The position numbers and the translations under genes were made by a program. The notes under the pieces are model-generated. The model searched no databases, was not told where the DNA came from, and worked only from the letters and a program-made list of their open reading frames with translations. A DNA stretch of 64,000 bases. Origin: Alnus glutinosa. Taxonomy: Eukaryota > Streptophyta > Magnoliopsida > Fagales > Betulaceae. Below are positions 33,423 to 44,085 of the stretch, piece by piece. Positions within the stretch are counted from its first letter, which is position 1, and each line of letters begins with the position of its first letter. Location: the NCBI RefSeq assembly GCF_958979055.1, contig NC_084895.1:2132501-2196500 (forward strand), read 5' to 3'.

Positions 33423-34370
33423 TGATAATACTTTAAAAATGCTTATTTTCCCTATTCAAATAAGTATTGTCATACTTTATTATGATTTAATTCTTTCATT
33501 TTACATTTAATTGTGAAATATTATTTAATTATTAATCTTGGGCTTGAATGATATATTAATGCAAGAGTTTGTGCTCTGTAGGAATCACAAAAGAAAGAGG
33601 ATGAAAAGAATAGGAGTTCCTATTTAATTAAAATAAGTCCTTGAAAAAAAAGACAAGAAGTGGACCCACAAAAGAACTCTTACTGTGAAGAGTGAAGGCT
33701 CCTACTTGTATAAAATGTGCAATGTAATCAATGATCAAAATAAAAAAAGAGACCTTTGAATAAAGAAAAAAAGACCTGGATTAAACACGGCTGCACACAC
33801 GATAATTGAGGGAAAAATAAAAGGATGAGATGTTTTTCTTTTCTATAAAAAGGAGCATAGATCTGGAAGAAAGGAGGACATTCAGCATTTTATCAACTTT
33901 TCTTTGTTTTTATTTTCTTCTTAGTTTATTTTATTTTACTAGCATGATGTTTAGGACTTTGATGATGGAATATATTTTCGCAGTCATGTGTAGCTAAATC
34001 TCTAGCCAAGGCTAGGGGTGAAACTTTTAATGAAATTATAGTATTTATTCTCCAGCCCTTCTATGGTTTTTAATGTATAATCTTTTTAATTGATTGCATT
34101 ATTTATTTTAGAAAATGATTTTTGTTCTATAAAATTCATTGATTCATTGTTAACTACGGGTACAGTAAATACTTGGAATTCCCTGAGAATCAAATAACCA
34201 ACTTTGCGTAATGAAATCAATTAATTTTCAAGATTAATTTTTTAATGATATTTTCTCTTTATGATCACTGCTCTATTTTTCGATTGGGTGCACTCATTTG
34301 CTGCCTCTCAATTAAGTTATAAAATGAGTTGAAGAATAAATATTACTGTTTTGTTAAAAGTAATTTTTTC

Positions 34371-34419
<49 letters not shown>

Positions 34420-34590
34420 ATTGCGTTTTATAAAAATCATTCAACCAAATCAATTGTCGCATATTTTTCCTAATCTAATTTTGTTAGTGTTCTTTATTTC
34501 CCAAATTCCTGTGGTTCAACGTTTGGATTCCTGAGAATTTACTACTTCGTGACAAATTGCACTTGGGATTGCACACTTAAGTTATCGACA
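33423..34590 (+). mobile_element. LTR of a gypsy-type retrotransposon (plus orientation)
   Basis: Starts TGATAATACTTT and ends TTATCGACA. It has a TATAAAAAGGAGCATAG promoter-like box at about 33843-33860. A leader follows with TTTTTGGCATTGTTGCCC (34593-34610), close to the TGGCGCCGTTGCC primer-site region of Tat/Athila-type gypsy elements. A (TA)n tract lies at about 34372-34416. The internal region is missing: 17 bases later another LTR begins. Boundaries are inferred. Confidence 0.55.
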
Positions 34591-34627
34591 AGTTTTTGGC
34601 ATTGTTGCCCTTTATCAATGCCAAAAT

Positions 34628-37557
34628 TGTCACACCCCCGATTTGGGATATAGGGGAACGCGAACTTGAGCTATAAAACATTCCTATAATTTAAAACATA
34701 TACACAGTTCCCAGGAATAGCACATGGTTATATTTCATTATAAGAATATATACATAGTAGTTCTTTAATTATTACATCATTTTTCTAGGAATTCAAAATA
34801 AATATGTACAATACAAAAGTTAGAACGGTCTTTATCGATCTATTGCTCTTAGGGCGGGGTCTATGCCATCCATAAAGAAATACTCCGGTCTACAGTGTCA
34901 TCTGAAAAGATTTTGAGGGAAAAAGGGGTGAGTTTGACAACTCAGTAAGGAAAACACAATAACAAAAGTGTAATTTTCTTTTCAAGAATTCTAAATAGAA
35001 TTCAAATAATTTAGCAAATAAAGAAATAGTTAAATGACATACAATTATATCAAATGTAGAATGGTGCATGAATCATTTATGCTACGTGTAAGTTTTAACC
35101 TCCCTTGGTCCAATATCCGCTAATTAACCATGAGCGGCGCACGTTTGGCTCGTCCCGAAAGACGACTATGAGCCCATCCTGTCGTCACAGGGGAGAGCCG
35201 TACCGGGTTGGGAACTTCCCTAGGTGAAGGCCTCCCCGGCCGGTAGCCCACACTTTAGTCCTTCCGTGTGGTTGCCATGCTACCCACATAACACATAGCA
35301 TATAACACGTAACACATATATGATCCGGATCGTCTATGACATGGTACCGCGGGGGTAAAACTGTGTGCATATAAAACATGTACTATGAAATCATTAACCT
35401 TCGCTCATATGGTGCACATATAACACATATACTATGATATCATCAACCTTTGCTCATATGGTGCACATGTAACACATACTATGATATCATCATCTTTACT
35501 CATATGGTGTACATGTATCAAATATAAACCAAATATGATCACATGAGATTTCAATCACATCATATAACAAGAGCATATTTATAATGGTAATATAAAAAAA
35601 CAAGTAATATTAAAGAGTTGAAAGAGTTTAGAAAATCTCCGACTTTTTCTTTTGAAAAAGTTTTATTAAAACTTTGCCGGGGTTTTGAGGTAGTGTTTCC
35701 CTTACTTGATATTTTCTTAGCAGTATTTTTGCTACCTTCTCCACGGTGTCAAAGGAAAACTTGCTTGCTGCTGGACCAAGTGGAAACAGAGAAGAGAGCT
35801 GGATTAAAAACAGAGAGAGAGAGTTTGCTGCTTTGCTGGACGTGAAATAAAGTAAAATGAGAGGGTTCTTTCTTTTTGTCTCCAGGCTGCTAGTAGGAAG
35901 GTAAATATGGAGTGTTTTCTGCAGCTTTGTTGCTTTTCTTTTTCTGTGCAGTGGGGAGGGTTATTTGCTGTTTATGAGAGAAACAGAGATAGAAAATTAA
36001 GGGAGAGTTTCTGCTCTTCTTTTCTGTTACAGGCTGAGAAGAGTGAGAGCAAAGAAGGGCTTTTCTTCTTGCTGATTTTTCTGCAAACTGAGGAAGAAAA
36101 GAGAGAGTTTTTGCTCTTGTTTCACTGCTGTTTAAGAGAGGGAACAAGGGGAGTTTTGTTGCACCTTAGCTGCTGTCCAAAACATGGAAGAGTGGGTGTT
36201 CTTCTTCCACTAGTCTGATAAAATCAGAAACAGAGAAAGAAATGGATTGTGGGTTTTGTTTGCTGCAATATACAGCAATAATAATCTACATAAAACCAGA
36301 GAAAGTGCTGCTGAAAGTGAGAGAGAAACAAGGAGAAGAGAGAGAGCTTTTGCTGCACTATTTTTCTGCAGAAGAGGGAGAGTTTTCTGTGGCTTTTCAA
36401 AGGGAAGAGGTTGCTGTTTTTCGGGAGAAAAACAGAGAGTTTTACCTGCTGTTTTTGTGAAGTAAAGAAGAGAAGTGCTGCTGGTTTTTCAGCATCTATT
36501 GGTTGCTGCAATTATACAGAAAATAAAGAAGGAAAAGGGAGAGATTTTCTGAAATGAAGACCGAGAGAGAAGAGAACTTGAGAGACAAGTTTCTGCAGAA
36601 AACAAAAAAAACAACGAAGAGAAGAAAAGGAACTTCTCTTGCTGTTCTACGTGAGTCATAAACCAGAAAAGGGAGGGGAAGTTGCTGCAAAAACAGAATA
36701 AAATCAAGAGAAGAAGAAGAAGTTGGCGTGAAATGAAGGGGTTACTCCTTCCCTTTTATACTAAATTGAGTGGTCAAGATCTCTTGAGCTTAATTCAATC
36801 CATTGGATAGGAATTGAACTTGTGGGAATTGAACTTGGGCAGCAAGTTTGGTGAGTCATGTGGGTGACGTACGTGATGAGGAGGAACACAGCACCTGGAC
36901 ATCTATCCTCAACCAACTGATAGTTAGCTTCTAACTTAGGAACTAATTTCCTAACTAAATTTCCTTTCGATGGTTTCTCTGTTGATTGAACTGGGTTGGG
37001 CTTATGCACATGCTGGAAATCATGGACTGGGCTGAGCACAAAAATATGTAATAATGCAAGCTAAAAAAAAATGCTGGACTTGTGGAAAAGAAATGAAAAC
37101 AAACCTGAACATGGGTTTTAACTACCCACGTGAACTATAACATTTTTCTTAAGTAAAAAAACTAGTCCCTTTTTAAAACATGTGGGCTGGTTCTACTTGG
37201 ATTGGGCTGCCATATGGACTGGGTTTGTGGACAAAATAGCAAATGGGCTGTGCCGAGTTAAAAAGATGTACCCATCAATTATTAATGCTAATTTTCGACC
37301 TAATTAGAGGGACTATTTTTCGCGGGTGTTTTCGTATCCTTAACGAAATTTAAAAATTATGAAATTTGGAGGTAGCTATAGAATTTTGAGAAGAGTGTTC
37401 TGGATTTTGAATCGACCAAAACGGAGTTCGTTTGACCACATTTTCGTGATTTTGAAGTTTAAGGTCAATTTAAACCTTTATTGAACTATAATTAAACTAA
37501 AACAATAAAGGTAAATGTTCCTTAGTAAATAAAAAAAAAAAAATACAGGGTATTACA
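34628..37557 (-). mobile_element. 2.9-kb solo LTR of a large LTR retrotransposon
   Basis: The plus strand starts TGTCACACCCCCGATT and ends GGGTATTACA, so the minus strand reads TGTAATACCC...GGGGGTGTGACA, with TG/CA ends. Flanking 5-mers AAAAT and GAAAT match at 4 of 5 bases. A TATAAAAGGG box lies on the minus strand at about 36752-36765. No gag-pol is present, so it is solo. The 35610-36720 part is a degenerate purine/pyrimidine-skewed array of TTTTGCTGC and GAGAGAG words, which explains many spurious ORFs there. Confidence 0.7.
35610..36720. repeat. Degenerate GA-rich / TTGCTGC-type repeats inside the solo LTR
   Basis: Recurrent GAGAGAGTTT, TTGCTGCT and GAAGAGAG words at irregular spacing, about 1.1 kb. 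Long open frames here on both strands are caused by this composition and are not genes. Confidence 0.6.
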
Positions 37558-37600
37558 GAAATCCCCGGCAACAACGCCAAAAACACGGTAGATTATGAAT
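37558..37600 (-). other. Primer-site-like sequence of a second gypsy element (minus orientation)
   Basis: ATCCCCGGCAACAACGCC then AAAAAC. The reverse complement is GGCGTTGTTGCCGGGGAT, the typical post-LTR region of Tat/Athila-type gypsy elements. It faces the one at 34593-34610 across the solo LTR. No adjoining LTR is recognised to its right. Confidence 0.5.
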
Positions 37601-38085
37601 TAAAGCACGTTAGGTGAACTGAGAGTGGGTGAAGTCAAAGAGTTTGGAAGGCTTTCTCACGCATTCGGGTAGTTCCCGCAAGGCTTGCAACCCATAAAAC
37701 TCAAGAAAACTCATATCCTGAGAAGACCAGCTTAGGGAACGAGTTCTATGTGCTTGTTCTTCTTCTGGGTCGTCTTCTTTTTCTTCTTATTCTTGTTTCT
37801 CTGTAGAGATGAAAATTGATGGGTTTGATGGTTTTGAAATTAAATAACTCTTAAAATCCACAGGGAAAAACCTACACTGCATTCACAAAGCCATAGTTCA
37901 CTTTGTAGAAGTAAACAAAAATTGGAAACTAAGGGAGATGAAGAAGGTTTAGGAAGGTCGAAGAAAATCTTTGCTAGACCTGGTGGTTGAAGAAGGCTAG
38001 GTAGAAGAATAAGACGAAGAGGCTGGATTTCCAGCAGGAAAACAACCTTTGGTATCCTCGCCGTACTTTCCGAGGTTGATGGCCA

Positions 38086-38244
38086 CTAACCGTTTCTGTA
38101 CCAAAAACCTTTGATATCGTTCTCGTCATCGTTGTCAAAAGCGGTCCCGATGATTCTGAGGCTGTTGGAGAGGAAATGCTCACAACCCGCATAGTGCTGG
38201 AACCAGTCGGTGTTGATGAAGGTTTCGGTGCTGTTAGAGGCCAT
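38086..38244 (-). pseudogene. Unrecognised 52-codon host-like coding fragment
   Basis: Starts with ATG at 38244 and reads MASNSTETFINTDWFQHYAG, then CEHFLSNSLRIIG and NDIKGFWYRNG before a stop. Balanced composition and varied residues look like real coding sequence rather than chance, but I do not recognise the family. The frame is open only this far. AACGGTTAGTGG at the end might be a donor site. It may be another captured gene fragment. Confidence 0.35.
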
Positions 38245-38625
38245 GACGAAGAGGTTGAAGATTTTTTTTTTACATTTTTTTTTAGGTTTTATTTTTCAAA
38301 TTTATTTTTTAGATTTTAATTTTATTAAAATAACAACAATATTATTTTAAGCAAATATGCTGACGTGGCATTAACGGTCTACAGTAAACTTATATGGTAA
38401 ATTAACGAAGGAATCTATTTAGAATAATCGTAAACCCAGGCATTTAAATTTCAAAATTAGAAAGTGAGAAAATGATTTTAAATCGTGCGTTTACCCAGGG
38501 ATTTACATAAATTTTCTCTTAAGATAAATGGCCCAACACAACTTTTGCAGAAAGCTTCTTCTTCTCTCTCAATGATTGCTTGAGATTGAACTCCTTTCTT
38601 CAGTGCCACTACACAGCAAAAAAAA

Positions 38626-38650
38626 AGGGGGGGGGGGGGGGGGGGGGGGA
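38626..38650. repeat. Poly(G) tract
   Basis: About 24 consecutive G just inside the CACTA left end. The inverted copy at 30.8 kb has a T tract and no C run here. The run may be a sequencing or assembly artefact or a hypermutable tract. Confidence 0.7.
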
Positions 38651-38665
38651 GGATCTGAGCTATTT

Positions 38666-38966
38666 TTGTTGGAGCCGTTTTACAAAAATGGCTCCAAATT
38701 GGGGCCACATTTTAAAATGGCTCAAAATCGAACAGTTTTAAAAATGGCTCCATTTGGAGCCGTTTTAATAAAAAATGCTCAAATTAGAGCCGTTTTGTTA
38801 AAAAGGCTTCAATTGGAGCCATTTTAAAAAGGACTCAATTTGAAGTCGTTTTAACAAAAATTGTTCAATTTTGACCTGTTTTGTTAAAACAATTGGAGCC
38901 GTTTTAACAAAAAACGGCTCAAATTGGAGTTGTTTTGTTAAAAGGGCTCTAATTTGAGTCGTTTTT
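38666..38966. repeat. Left subterminal repeat array of the CACTA element
   Basis: About a dozen variants of GGAGCCGTTTTAACAAAAA and AAATGGCTC in both orientations, spaced at roughly 20-30 bases. Such arrays bind the transposase subunit in CACTA elements (family knowledge). Confidence 0.7.
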
Positions 38967-39229
38967 AAAAATTATATTTAGTATATATATATATATATAT
39001 AACACTACATAAGTTGTATTTAGGGTTGTCAATCTTGAACTTGAGCCGATCTATTAAATGTTTGTTCAAGCTCGGCTCGATCTATATGCTTATTGTGTGT
39101 GTGTGTGTGTGTGTGTGTGTTAGTTATTAATAAATGTATAGAGGTTATTCACAAACTCAGGCTTGAACTCCGTGATCACACATTGAAAAATTTAATAACG
39201 TAGCACAAGCTCTTGTTGAGTTAAGCTTG

Positions 39230-40290
39230 TCGAGTAACTCGGATCAGCTCGAGCTCTAGTCCGATCAATCATGATAAGATTAATTGATCGGTCATATTGC
39301 ATTAGTCAAATTGATCTTGAAACAATGAAATGATCAATCAAACTTGACACAATTGAAGGTTTGATTGAATATCTAAATCATCCTAGTGCATTGGTTCGAT
39401 CTGTTGTGATGTGAATGTTTGATCAATCAAACTTGACGCAATGAATGTTCGATCTAACATGTCATTAATCTTAAGTACTAGTTCGATCGATCATGATATG
39501 ATCATAAGATTGATAAAAGATTTGATCGATCCAAGTGTATTACTCAAATCAATCAAACATCCAATCAAACCTATTACATTAGTCCAATTAATCATGATAG
39601 AGTTCGATCAAACGTTTGATCGATCCTAGTGTAGTAGTTTGATTGATCACGATAGAATAATATGATCGATAGACCATTCGATAGATCCTGGTGCATTAGT
39701 TCGATTAATCGTGATAGAGTTCGAATGTTCAAACTTGACACAGTGAATGTTTGATCTAACGTGCGATTGATCATAAGTACTAGTCTAATCAATCATGACA
39801 AGATTGTAGGATTGACAGAAGATTTGATCAATCCAAGTGTATTACTCTGATCTATCGAACATCCAATCGATCTTAGTGCATTAATCTGACCGATCTATTG
39901 TGATATAGATGTTCGATCAATCAAATTTGACACATAGAAGGTTCGATCGAACGTCCGATCAATCCTAATGTAGTAGTCTGATCGATCATGATAGAATAAT
40001 GTGATCGATAGTCCATCCAATCGATCGTGATAGAATTCGATCAATCAAACTTGACACAGTGAATGTTCGATCTAGTATGATCGATCATGATAGAATAATA
40101 TGATCAATAGACCATCTGATCGATCTTATTGCATCAGTCTGATCGATCGTGATAAAGCTCGATCAATCAAACTTAACACAATGAATGTTCAATCTAACGT
40201 ATGATTGATCATAAGTACTAGTTCGATCGATCATGATAGGATTCTAGGATCGATAGAATCATCCAATCAATCCTTGACCTTATATACTAT
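39230..40290. repeat. GATCGATC-rich degenerate tandem array inside the CACTA element
   Basis: Dozens of GATCGATC/GATCAATC words arranged in longer recurring phrases, such as AAGTACTAGTTCGATCGATC (39474, 39775 in variant form, 40210) and CAATCAAACTTGACACA (39338, 39425, 40045, 40165). It is a degenerate higher-order repeat of about 1 kb. No coding function. Confidence 0.75.
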
Positions 40291-40617
40291 ATATAGTACT
40301 AATTAATACATATAAACTAAGATATATATTTTATATATATAAGTTATAATTATATTTAGTATATATATTATGTATGAGCTTTAATATGAGTTGAGCTTAA
40401 TTAAATAGTTGATCTCGAACTAGACAATCTATGAAATGTGTGTTCAAGTTCGACTTGTTTACTTAATATATATTAATTAACTAAATAATATGTTAGTTTA
40501 TAAGCTAACTAGTTAATATATATGTTAATTAATACACACATATAAATATTAAGTAACATATGTAACACATATTAATAAATTGTATAAAAATTGTATTAAT
40601 AAATTGAGTAGAAAGTA

Positions 40618-41030
40618 AAAACAATTGGAGTTGTTTTCTCCCAAAACGGCTCTAACGGGTGCTGCGCGCGCACGCCCCATTTTTTGGGTCAAAATTTTTC
40701 GAATTATTATTATTTTTTTTTCTTTCTTTCTTTTCTCTTCCTTTCTCCCCTGCCCTTTCTTTCTTCTTTCTGGTTCTTCTTTTCTTATGTTCTTCGTCTC
40801 AACCGAGAGAGAGATTAGAGAGAGACCGAGAGAGAAATAAAGAGAGACCGAGAGAGATGGAGAGAATCGGATAGAACTTGAGGGAGGCGTGCGGTGGGCT
40901 AGCCACCGTTTGGGGTGGACGACGGTGCCGGGGCCGGTGGGTCACGGCCCAACGCCGGTGAGGCCAAAAAGCTTGGAGTTCCGGCATTTTCTCGGTATCC
41001 AAACAGTAAAAAATCCATTTTTTATGGGTA
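40618..41030 (+). other. Presumed captured 5' region of the PHD-finger gene
   Basis: A GC-richer stretch with a pyrimidine-rich leader (40700-40800), GAGAGACCGAGAGAG, and then a possible non-coding exon ending near 41029 at a GGTAAGTA donor. It lies 5' of the PHD exons in the same orientation, so it may be the original 5' UTR exon. No recognisable protein frame. Confidence 0.4.
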
Positions 41031-41814
41031 AGTATAATTTTGGATTCGTTTGTAAATTTCAGTGGACTGGGGTTGCTTTGAGCTTGAATATTGAATTTCT
41101 AGTTGTGTTTGTGAAATGGTTTGTTTCCTTTATTATAAACTTTTCAGATTTTTAAAGTGCAAGATTGTAGGGGGATTTGTTGTAGTTAACCTGTTCAATG
41201 CTTACAAGACGAATTCGTGCTTTTTTGGGTTGACATCGTTTCTGTGGTGTTGTGCGGAAGTTTGAGACTGTGTGATGTTGGATGCTAGGGAAAGTTCTTT
41301 GTTAAAAGATTTGGTTGGGTTAGTATTAGCATTGGCAGTTTATTTAGAATTTTCTTGAAGGGCATTCACTTGATTGCGGTGCTTCCTTAGTGCTAGTTTT
41401 GCAGATTTAATTATTGCATTTTATTCCCTGAAGTTTGGTGTAAAATTCCCTTTTGTTAAATTTTCTGAAGCTTGATCTACCGAGACACTATATGGAATAG
41501 AAACCTTTCATGTGGCCATATAGAATAGGGTTTGGAAACAAAATGGTTTTCATTTTCTTTTGCAATCAGCTTTGTTACTCCTTTCACTTACATAATTTTT
41601 TTTTTTTGTTACTCCTTTTAATGTGCTGTGGCATGGCCATTATGGCTTTGTGAGATCAAAAACATTTTAGCTTGTTTTATGCGGATTTTTATGGTGGCAA
41701 TTTGGGTTTATGGTGCAACGAACCTTTGAAGGATTTTTATTTTCAATGTTTATTTGTTCATTGTGTTCTTTGTTCTTGCTGTGGCTATACTGATTGGGTT
41801 TTTGATTGAACAGG

Positions 41815-43099
41815 ATGCCTCAGGAGCTCATGTTGGAGAGAAGCAGGGTCAGTCCAATGAATGTAATGTGCCGGTTGTGCTTTTTTGCTGAAAACGAAGG
41901 CAGTGAGAAAGCAAGAAGGATGCTTCCATGCAAGAAGTGTGGCAAGAAGTACCACAGGAGCTGGTTGAAATCTTGGGCTCAACATAGAGGTAAGATTTAG
42001 TGGCCAAACATATCTATGGCACTCCAACCAATACATTCTCTCATTTGTGGGGGACTTGTTGCAGATTTATTCCACTGGAGTTCATGGGTCTGCCCATCTT
42101 GTCGGATTTGTGAGGTAAAAAATGACATGCAATACTAGTGAACTCTTCTTCTTATTCGTGCTTTTTAGTTAAAATGATATGATGTCACACTCCATATTCA
42201 TGGCCTACTTTGAACTATGTACTTATACTGTACTAGCAGAATCAAAAGAAAACTCAGTCATGAGGGTGAGAAATAAGTACTGGGTTTTAATGCATAGCCA
42301 TGAATTTAAAGCGGATACATGGTGCTTTTGCACTAGATAAAAATTCATTACTGGCTGATTGTAAAGTCGGTCTAACATGCCCTGTTCTATGTATACTTAT
42401 TATTGTATGATCTTGCACTTTGTTGCCTTTTGCTTTATCCAGGTTTGCCTAAAAACTGGAGACCCGAATAAATTTATGTTCTGTAAAAGATGCGATGGTG
42501 CTCACCATTGTTACTGCCAGCAGCCTTCTCACAAGGTGGGGTGTAAATTGATTGTTCCAAAGTTTTATATCATTATTAAAAGAGCTTGCTTATATTTGTT
42601 CGTGGATGATGCAGAATGTCAGTTCTGGACCTTATTTGTGCCCAAAACATACAAGGTGTCACAGCTGTGCCTCCACTGTCCCTGGAAATGGCTCAAGTGT
42701 GAGGTATTGATTGTTTTGGTCAAAGTTGACACATGATAATAGGATCTTTTCTGTATTTGATGTTTAATTAATTGTTATATTGTTTTGTGATGACTGAAAG
42801 TTCTTAAGATCTTAAGGTGTAATAACCGTGATGCTTCTTTTTGTGTTTTTTATTTTTTATTTTTTAGTTTTACCATCTAAAGTGATAGTCCAAAATATTT
42901 CTAAATGTTTTACAATGCTCCACGAGCACCCTGAAACTTCTGTCAGCCAATGGATTAATAAATTGAGCATCTCCTTTGCTTTTAGCAGGTAAATTCACGA
43001 TTTGCTTTTTAACTTTACAGGTGGTTTCTGGGTTACACTTGCTGTGATGCATGTGGAAGATTGTTTGTAAAGGGGAATTATTGCCCTGTTTGTTTGAAG
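41815..43099 (+). pseudogene. Transduplicated host gene fragment: PHD-finger protein, five exons
   Basis: Exons 41815-41989, 42065-42114, 42443-42535, 42615-42703 and 43021-43099, all with GT-AG borders and compatible phases, join into a 162-codon frame without internal stops. The peptide follows a conserved plant PHD/RING-type zinc-finger protein (Arabidopsis At3g08020/At3g52100 type, from memory): CRLC...CKKCGKKYHRS, then HWSSWVCPSCRIC, DPNKFMFCKRC, SGPYLCPKHTRCHSC, RWFLGYTCCDACGRLF and YCPVCLK. Upstream exons and everything after this point are absent. Reading past 43099 meets TAA within two codons. At residue 50 a Trp (TGG) replaces the Cys expected in the Y-H-R-S-C zinc-ligand motif, suggesting loss of constraint. 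It lies wholly inside the CACTA-type element, so it is best read as gene capture. Expression is possible but not shown. Confidence 0.8.
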
Positions 43100-43344
43100 G
43101 TATAATATTGTATGGTCTTTATGAAGTTCTTCTAGTTTATTTGTTTGCACATTACTGTTTTGGTTGTGTACTGCATAATGTTTTCAGTTAGATGCTTTCT
43201 AATGAGGGGTAAAAGTTAATAATGTGTTCTAGGGGTACATGTATATTTGCTGTGCTTTTATTTTATTCTTGCTATATCAGGTATTACCAAAAAAAAAAAA
43301 AAAAATAATGAATATTTTTTTCTATTTTTTTTTTAAATTTTATT

Positions 43345-43580
43345 TAGAGTCGTTTTAGTGTTCCTAAAACAACTCAAAAAAAAAAAAAAGAGATTATTTT
43401 TATTATTTTTAAATTTTTTGAGCCATTTTGGTGCTAAAACGGCTCAAATCCATTTGAGCCGTTTGTCTCAAACTCAAACCGGTTTGACCCGTTTTAACTA
43501 AAATGGCTCAAAACGGTTCAAACCGAGATTTTAATACTATATATGTTGAAAACGGCTAAAAAAAAAAGGCTCAAAACAAT
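43345..43580. repeat. Right subterminal repeat array of the CACTA element
   Basis: GAGTCGTTTTAG, AAAACGGCTCAAATCC, TTTGAGCCGTTT and AAAATGGCTCAAAACGG in alternating orientation, leading to the terminal CACTACA on the minus strand. Confidence 0.65.
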
Positions 43581-43598
43581 GATTTTTTTGTAGTGCGC

Positions 43599-44085
43599 GC
43601 TAGTAGCCACCTCTCTCTTTCTAGCTCAATACCGCCCTGAATCATAGCCCGACACAGGCCAAATCAAAGGGACTTACAGGGAGCACTCTTGCAAGTTTGA
43701 CAGCTTGGGTTGAAACCCTCTTTTGAAGATTTAGGATAACTCAAGACATTATGGCCAATGCCAAAAGACCTTGCTAATAGAGAGCTACCAGAAATAAGCC
43801 AAATGATCTTTAGGAAGTATGACTTCTTTATTGCACTGATAATAGGTTGACACACATAACAAACTTGATTCTCGAGGTATAATCCTCAAAGATTCATGAC
43901 TCTACTCCCTTTGGACGAAGAGAGTTTATTCACTCATACTTAGGATACAAAGCTTATCTTAGAGTAGATGGTTTTTGACAAGCGTGGTTACAAATGAAAC
44001 ATAACTTGGCTTATATAGCCTTACAGGACACCCTTGGGACAACCTAACTCATAAAGTCTTTGCTGTATGCATAAATGCATTTCTG
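43599..44085 (-). promoter_or_regulatory. Pararetrovirus-like intergenic region (promoter and poly(A) signal), copy 1
   Basis: Downstream, on the minus strand, of the polyprotein remnant. It carries GGCTATATAAGCC (TATA box, about 44010-44022), and about 170 bases further AATAAAG (about 43833-43839). This is the promoter-then-poly(A) spacing of plant pararetrovirus genomic promoters. A second copy lies at 47989-48480. I do not see a tRNA-Met primer site (TGGTATCAGAGC) on this strand. Confidence 0.55.

Larger units (their letters stand above)
38607..43595. mobile_element. CACTA-type DNA transposon carrying host PHD-finger exons
   Basis: The left end is CACTACACAGC at 38607. The right end is TTTTTTTGTAGTG, ending 43595, giving CACTACA inverted termini. 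Flanking triplets TGC and CGC match at 2 of 3. Subterminal repeats with a GAGCCGTTTT/AAAACGGCTC core fill 38666-38966 and 43345-43580, as in CACTA elements. The flanks (38519-38603 and 43599 onward) are contiguous in the related sequence at 47907-48000, which therefore shows the site without the element. There is no TNPD-type transposase, so it is non-autonomous. It contains a simple GATCGATC array and five exons of a host gene. Confidence 0.7.

Noticed and set aside
35610..36720. Many overlapping ORFs on both strands (for example 35907-36218, 36242-36460, 36224-36511)
   Set aside because: They come from GA-rich and TTGCTGC-type repeats inside a solo LTR; no domain and no intron structure.
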